The translations under genes and the position numbers were made by a program. A stretch of DNA of 30,054 nucleotides from DASUAO01 sp046484625 (GTDB lineage: Bacteria; Actinomycetota; Acidimicrobiia; IMCC26256; PALSA-555), in contig JAWOIO010000025.1 of NCBI GenBank assembly GCA_046484625.1, positions 1 to 30,054 of the forward strand, given 5' to 3'. Under the pieces are notes generated by a model that did no database searches, was not told where the DNA came from, and saw only the letters and a program-made list of their open reading frames with translations. Within the stretch, counting starts at the first letter, position 1. Each line of letters opens with the position of its first letter. This document shows, in pieces, positions 27,699 through 30,054 of the stretch.

Positions 27699-28478
27699 TC
27701 AGGCGAAGGTCGTCACCGGGTCCAACCGGTGCGCGAAGCGACGCAGGGTGCGCAGCAACGCGACGCCCGTCACCGCGAGGAGCACGGCGTTGAAGAACGC
27801 GCCCGCCGCATCCCACGCCAACGACGTCGCCACGTAGTAGGACCAATAGTGCTGCGCGGTGTCCACGAGCCCGAGGCCCGGCCGCCACAGCGTCGGTCCG
27901 TCGCCCTGGAGGAACGGCCAGGACCAGAGGTTGAGCACCGCGCCGTAGAGGAATCCCCACACCCAGCCGAACGCGACGACGACGGCGACCTCCACGCGCG
28001 GCTCGAGTCGGCAGGTGGCGGTCCCGAGGAGCCCGGCGGTGGCGCCCATCCATCCGAGACCGAGCATCTGGAACGGCAACCACGGCCCGATCCCGCCGGT
28101 GATGACGGCCGATGCCGCCATCGCGGTCACGCCGAGGAGCAGGCCGAAACGGGGACCGAACGCGACGCCCGCGAGCACGACGAGGAACCAGACCCCCGCG
28201 TTGTTCCCCGGGAGCTCGACGAGTCGCAGCAAGCCGGCACTCGCGGCGAGCACACCGAGGATGGCGACCGTCGCACCGTTCATCGTCCCGCGACGCACCT
28301 CGAGCGCGAGCGCTGCGACCACAAGTCCTGCGATGGCCGCGGCCCACAGGGGAGCGTCGCCGCCGTGGGCCTGTGCCGTCGCCGACGACGCGGGGAGCCA
28401 GAACGGGTAGAGAAAGGCAGCTGCGCCGACCACGGTGACGAGCCCGTAGACGAGCCTGGGTCGTACCCGGTCGGTCAT
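27699..28478 (-). CDS. ECF transporter substrate-binding (S) component, substrate unknown
   Basis: 259 residues, very hydrophobic, with six or more membrane segments: RLVYGLVTVVGAAAFLYPFWL, APLWAAAIAGLVVAALALEV, GATVAILGVLAASAGLLRLV, GVWFLVVLAGVAFGPRFGLLLGVTAMAASAVI, VEVAVVVAFGWVWGFLYGAVLNLW and LAWDAAGAFFNAVLLAVTGVALLRTL. The FGPRFGLLLGVTAMAASAVITGGIGPWLPFQMLGLGWMGATAGLLG stretch is the conserved core of S components (compare CbrT/HmpT type). S components bind a vitamin or metal and topple in the membrane for import. ATG 28478 overlaps the upstream ATPase stop (ATGA), the gene for the fused double ATPase, so both belong to one ECF importer; the T component is not visible and may lie off the right edge. 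Confidence 0.8.
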   Translation of the reverse strand: MTDRVRPRLVYGLVTVVGAAAFLYPFWLPASSATAQAHGGDAPLWAAAIAGLVVAALALEVRRGTMNGATVAILGVLAASAGLLRLVELPGNNAGVWFLVVLAGVAFGPRFGLLLGVTAMAASAVITGGIGPWLPFQMLGLGWMGATAGLLGTATCRLEPRVEVAVVVAFGWVWGFLYGAVLNLWSWPFLQGDGPTLWRPGLGLVDTAQHYWSYYVATSLAWDAAGAFFNAVLLAVTGVALLRTLRRFAHRLDPVTTFA

Positions 28479-29983
28479 GGCGAGTCCATGCTCGGAGCGA
28501 GCTCCTCGACGGTGAGGTAGGGCGGGAGGACGCGCAGCACCTGTGGCGCGAACAGCGATCCCGACAGCACGGCGCGTGCCGGGCCGTCGGCGACGACGTC
28601 GCCGTCGCCGAGGACGAGCACGCGCGTCGCGCAACGGGCCGCGAGCTCGACGTCGTGGGTCGCAAGCACCACCGCACCGCCGGCGGCGGCATGCTCGGCC
28701 ACCGCCCGCTCCAGCGCGTAACGGGACGACGCGTCCATGCCGCGTGTGGGTTCGTCGAGGAGGAGCACGTCGGCGCCTCCTACTGCGACGGCGGCGATCG
28801 CGACCCGTTGGCGCTCTCCTCCCGACAGGCTGCGGGGATGTCGATCGGCGAGTGCGGTGATCCCGAGCCGGTCGAGCCACCGGTCGACTGCCGCGGCATC
28901 GGGGCGTCCGAGCAGCCGGAGTGTCTCGGCGACCTCTCGCCGCACGGTGGCGGAGAACAGGAGTGCGCTCGGGTCCTGCGGGACGTACGCGACCGTCGAC
29001 CGGACATCGAGGCGCCCACCCGATGCACGGGTCATCCCCGCCAGCGCGCGCAGCAGCGTGGTCTTCCCTGCGCCGTTGCGACCGAGCAACGCGACGACCT
29101 CGCCGGCCGAGAGGGACACGTCGAGCCCGTCGAGCACGCGCCGACCCCCGAGCTCCACGACGAGTCCCTCCGCCCGCGCGCGCACATCGCCCGGCGTGGG
29201 GGCGGTCTCGACCGGTGCCGACGGCAGATCCGGCGGAGCGGCGATCGCACGAGCGCGCGCGTCGCGCACGGTGAGCGGAAGGGGATCCCAGCCGAGCAGG
29301 ACGCCCAACCGCGTGACCGGCGGGGCGCCGGGGTACGACGTCAGCACCGCCCCGACGGCGTCGGGCGCGGCGATGCCGCCGTCCTCCATCAGCACCGCCC
29401 GGTCCGCAAGCGGTGCCGCTCGCTCGAGCCGGTGCTCCGCGATCATCACGGTGGTCCCGAGGTCGGAGTTGAGCCGCGCGACTGCGGCGAGGACGTCTTC
29501 GGCGCCCTGGGGGTCCAACTGCGACGTCGGCTCGTCGAGCACGAGTGCGGACGGCGCCGCCGCGAGTGCGCCGGCGATCGCGACCCGTTGCCGCTCGCCG
29601 CCCGACAGCGTGGACGGCGCCCGTCTCCGCAGGTGCGCGATCGCGAGGGCGTCGAGCGTCTCCTCGACGCGTCGGCGCATCTCGATCGCCGGCATCCCGA
29701 GGTTCTCCAGCACGAACGCGACGTCGTGCTCGACCTCGTCGACGACGAGCTGCGCCTCGGGGTCCTGGCTCACGAAACCCACCACGTCCGCGAGCTCCCG
29801 GGGGTGGTGGCTGCGGGTCGATCGCCCGAACGCGACGACCTCCCCGTCGAGTCGACCGCCGGTGGCGTGGGGGACGAGGCCGTTGGCTGCGCGCAGCAAC
29901 GTGCTCTTGCCCGAGCCCGAGGATCCGACGACGAGCAGCACCTCCCCGGCCTCTACCCTGAGATCGACACCGACGAGTGCGGC
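28475..29983 (-). CDS. ECF transporter fused double ATPase (EcfA-EcfA'), 5' end lost
   Basis: Two ABC ATPase domains in one frame, together about 503 residues as far as readable. First: LLVVGSSGSGKSTLLRAANGL, VGFVSQDPEAQLVVDEVEHDVAFVLENLGM, LSGGERQRVAIAGAL, ALVLDEPTSQLD, MIAEHRLER. Second (from about residue 260): LLGRNGAGKTTLLRALAG, VAYVPQDPSALLFSATVRREVAE, LSGGERQRVAIAAVAV, VLLLDEPTRGMD, LATHDVELA. The QDPEAQLV and QDPSALLF Q-loops are typical of ECF ATPases. The frame runs on past 29941 through AALVGVDLRVEAGE to 29983, so the gene was longer at its start; from 29984 the sequence is an inverted copy of its own Walker A region, so real upstream sequence is missing. Stop overlaps the S-component ATG. 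Confidence 0.88.
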   Translation of the reverse strand, partial: AALVGVDLRVEAGEVLLVVGSSGSGKSTLLRAANGLVPHATGGRLDGEVVAFGRSTRSHHPRELADVVGFVSQDPEAQLVVDEVEHDVAFVLENLGMPAIEMRRRVEETLDALAIAHLRRRAPSTLSGGERQRVAIAGALAAAPSALVLDEPTSQLDPQGAEDVLAAVARLNSDLGTTVMIAEHRLERAAPLADRAVLMEDGGIAAPDAVGAVLTSYPGAPPVTRLGVLLGWDPLPLTVRDARARAIAAPPDLPSAPVETAPTPGDVRARAEGLVVELGGRRVLDGLDVSLSAGEVVALLGRNGAGKTTLLRALAGMTRASGGRLDVRSTVAYVPQDPSALLFSATVRREVAETLRLLGRPDAAAVDRWLDRLGITALADRHPRSLSGGERQRVAIAAVAVGGADVLLLDEPTRGMDASSRYALERAVAEHAAAGGAVVLATHDVELAARCATRVLVLGDGDVVADGPARAVLSGSLFAPQVLRVLPPYLTVEELAPSMDSP

Positions 29984-30054
29984 CGGGCAAGAGCACGTTG
30001 CTGCGCGCAGCCAACGGCCTCGTCCCCCACGCCACCGGCGGTCGACTCGACGGG
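29843..30054. repeat. Perfect 71-base inverted repeat at right window edge
   Basis: 29843-29913 and 29984-30054 are exact reverse complements, separated by 70 bases, and the second arm ends on the last base of the window. Both arms code the same Walker A region (GKSTLLRAANGLVPHATGG), one on each strand. Most simply a fold-back end produced during amplification or assembly. Confidence 0.95.

Noticed and set aside
23923..28692. Very long minus-strand open frame opposite the ABC exporters (about 1590 codons)
   Set aside because: It is antisense to two clear ABC exporter genes, is rich in Arg, Glu, Asp and His as expected from mirrored GC-rich codons, and shows no domain. Treated as a shadow.
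29843..30054. Hairpin telomere or mobile element end
   Set aside because: The repeat is made of ordinary ATPase coding sequence with no element genes or flanking target repeat; an artefact is simpler.
1..30054. tRNA, rRNA, CRISPR, insertion sequence or prophage signals
   Set aside because: No cloverleaf with a T-arm motif, no regularly spaced repeats, no transposase or integrase motifs were found by reading both strands; a covariance search could still reveal small RNAs.

Overview
The window is a GC-rich (by eye about 70%), densely coded stretch of a free-living bacterium that is almost certainly an actinomycetote. Signs of this are an F420-type LLM oxidoreductase, a mycothiol-dependent maleylpyruvate-isomerase-type protein, many GTG starts, ATGA/GTGA stop-start overlaps, and repeated TANNNT -10 boxes 6-8 bases before the start codon (leaderless mRNAs). 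The gene mix (two acyl-CoA dehydrogenases, MaoC, CitE/malyl-CoA-lyase type protein, SelD, several ABC exporters) would fit Acidimicrobiia or a relative, but that placement is inference. I see no tRNA, rRNA, insertion sequence, prophage or CRISPR array. No gap between genes exceeds about 130 bases.

Layout. 1-2319: a HAD hydrolase cut by the left edge (-), then a tight plus-strand trio of SnoaL-like protein, CoaA-type pantothenate kinase and DinB/MDMPI protein. 2349-6019 (-): LLM oxidoreductase, a large acyltransferase-SGNH membrane protein and a GNAT acetyltransferase. 6068-7075 (+): one ORF joining a serine esterase to a thioredoxin. 7128-9882 (-): selD, a secreted coiled-coil NlpC/P60 peptidoglycan hydrolase and a thioredoxin-like hypothetical. 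9980-13345: a small LEA-like repeat protein, an MBL hydrolase, a malyl-CoA/citramalyl-CoA-type lyase, a DedA-family membrane protein and a single-helix hypothetical. 13371-18063 (-): an ABC exporter, an SGNH protein with a Ser/Thr-rich tail and a methylsuccinyl-CoA-dehydrogenase-like enzyme. 18127-20239 (+): acyl-CoA dehydrogenase, MaoC hydratase, HIT protein. 20309-27639 (+): an ABC-2 exporter pair, an MBL/flavin-reductase/short Rossmann trio and a heterodimeric type IV ABC exporter pair. 27699-29983 (-): ECF importer S component and fused double ATPase, the latter cut by the right edge.

How the genes fit together. The lyase (11108), the dehydrogenase with N-terminal extension (13371) and the MaoC protein (19299) resemble the lower part of the ethylmalonyl-CoA pathway (methylsuccinyl-CoA to mesaconyl-CoA to methylmalyl-CoA to glyoxylate plus propionyl-CoA), though they sit in separate transcription units and Ccr/Ecm are not here. 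Cell-envelope functions (NlpC/P60, acyltransferase-SGNH, SGNH with stalk, exporters) form the second theme.

Most notable: the esterase-thioredoxin fusion; a triplicated 14-base ATGA junction joining the two exporter halves through two five-codon ORFs; a hairpin element occurring twice at convergent gene ends (about 12055 and 27637); the recurring leaderless start architecture; and a perfect 71-base inverted repeat ending exactly at the right edge, which I read as a fold-back assembly or amplification artefact. I did not find a convincing new multi-gene defence or mobile system.
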